From Lampris incognitus (Eukaryota > Chordata > Actinopteri > Lampriformes > Lampridae), in assembly GCF_029633865.1 (NCBI RefSeq), contig NC_079215.1, positions 53,591,698 to 53,655,697 of the forward strand: a stretch of 64,000 nt of DNA, in the 5' to 3' direction. How positions within the stretch are numbered: the first letter of the stretch is position 1; each line of letters opens with the position of its first letter. This document shows positions 62,981 through 64,000 of this stretch, one piece after another. A program made the translations under genes and the position numbers. The notes below the pieces were generated by a model. That model saw nothing but the letters and a program-made list of their open reading frames with translations. It searched no databases and was not told the origin of the DNA.

Positions 62981-63432
62981 GGTTTACAAGATGGTTGTGA
63001 GACCAGCTATGTTATATGGTTTGGAGACAGTGGCACTGACGAAAAGACAGGAGGCGGAGCTGGAGGTGGCAGAGTTGAAGATGCTAAGATTTTCACTGGG
63101 AGTGACGAAGAAGGACAGGATTAGGAACGAGTATAATAGAGGGACAGCTCAGGTTGGACGGTTTGGAGAGAAAGCAAGAGACGAGATTGAGATGGCTTGG
63201 ACATGTGTGGAGAGATGCTGGGTATATTGGGAGAAGGATGGATGCTGAATATGGAGCTGCCAGGGAAGAGGAAAAGAGGAAGGCCAAAGAGGAGGTTTAT
63301 GGATGTGGTGAGAGAGGACATGCAGGGGGCTGATGTGACAGAGGAAGATGCAAAGGACAGGAAGAATGGAAACGGATGATCTGCTGTGGCGACCCCTAAT
63401 GGGAGCAGCCGAAAGTAGTAGTAGTAGTAGTA
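62981..63432 (+). mobile_element. RTE-type LINE 3' fragment, second copy
   Basis: It is about 90 percent like 6577-7580 without the hAT insertion: [37 protein letters not shown], then [20 protein letters not shown] and an (AGT)n tail at about 63409-63431. The 5' end is truncated at GGTTTACAAGATGG. Confidence 0.8.
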
Positions 63433-64000
63433 AATGTGGTCAAAATCAGACCTGAAAAGATCCAATACCATGTCCTTTTTTTCTGGTTATACGGTCATAA
63501 TACATCTGTGCCACGTGAGCCGAAAAATTGGAATTGAGGTTTTTCTTAAAGGGCGCTCAGGCCATGTTTAGACTATCTGGTACAAGTGACACAAAGAGGT
63601 AATCATCGCTGAGAAGGCATAGTCAGATATGGTGCGTGTTTATCTGTGTAACACTATACAACTTTCTAAAATGTTACAGGAGGGCCTGTCATGAAGTCTT
63701 TCTTTCTCCGTTTTGAGTGAATAAGTTCAGTAAGATGAAGTCTCTGTATTCACATGAACTTCTGAGCCTTTGACAGCGTATCGCTTGCATGAATTTTACA
63801 GACCAAGCAAACAGCAGTTTGCATAAGCATGGCAAATTGAAAGAATCAAGACACCCGAGTGACGAAAAAAAACTGCATCAGCGTCTCATACACAGCTGTA
63901 AGACCCCTCCGGCACTCTTGAGTATAACCTCACTTACGATCGAGGGAAACAAAATTCGAAATTTGTTTGGAGCAACAAATTAAAAAAACACTAATGGAAA
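63433..64000. other. 3' flank to window end, nothing recognised
   Basis: No repeat family, exon or RNA gene could be supported in the last 570 bases. Confidence 0.4.

Overview
This is a stretch of vertebrate nuclear DNA, almost certainly from a ray-finned fish. Both genes are split into many short GT-AG exons. The introns carry long (CA)n/(TG)n and (CT)n microsatellites, a teleost-type Tc1 transposon, L2-, L1- and RTE-type LINE copies, hAT and other inverted-repeat elements, and many tRNA-headed SINEs. I see no bacterial, viral, CRISPR or toxin genes.

Two protein genes lie head to tail on the + strand. (1) Positions 2494-18621 hold the 3' nine coding exons of a BTB-BACK-kelch gene, best read as klhl5; its BTB exons lie upstream of the window. 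(2) Positions 33203-62290 hold a complete 36-exon wdr19 (IFT144), an intraflagellar transport complex A subunit, predicted at 1347 aa. KLHL5 and WDR19 are also neighbours on human 4p14, so conserved gene order supports both names. I joined the exons by hand; every junction is GT-AG, and the phases add up to open frames of exactly 1230 and 4044 nt including stops.

Layout. 1-2493: repeat-rich klhl5 intron. 2494-18621: klhl5 exons in large introns, including a decayed duplicate of one of its own exon ends near 14.9 kb. 18622-33040: about 14 kb between the genes, with an 82-bp CT-rich higher-order array, two copies of one MITE, foldback elements, a CpG-rich patch and a possible distal poly(A) site. 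33040-33202: compact wdr19 promoter region with X-box-like motifs. 33203-38389: wdr19 exons 1-10 (WD40 part), with a broken Tc1 in intron 2. 38509-44717: a roughly 6.2-kb L1-like LINE in intron 10, bounded by a perfect 17-bp target-site duplication and itself hit by SINEs. 44897-47849: exons 11-16. 47850-54053: intron 16, a broken L2-type LINE on the - strand carrying nested SINE and hAT insertions with readable target-site duplications. 54054-62290: exons 17-36 (helical-repeat part and C-terminal zinc-binding cysteines). 62291-64000: 3' flank with an RTE LINE fragment.

The two genes are not an operon and need not act together. WDR19 works in retrograde ciliary transport; KLHL5 is a kelch-type substrate-adaptor-like protein. 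I found no convincing undescribed system. The most unusual signals are the self-duplicated klhl5 exon end, complementary AC/GT repeats framing short introns, an internally inverted Tc1, and the nested transposon stratigraphy in the wdr19 introns.

In the entries below, 'SINE-A' means a tRNA-headed element of about 450 bp ending in a GGGGAGAAAAAGGGGG-like tail. 'SINE-B' means the widespread fish repeat of about 350 bp that begins GGCGGCACGGTGG and ends near a GGATAATGGATGGA-like tail. Both labels are mine.
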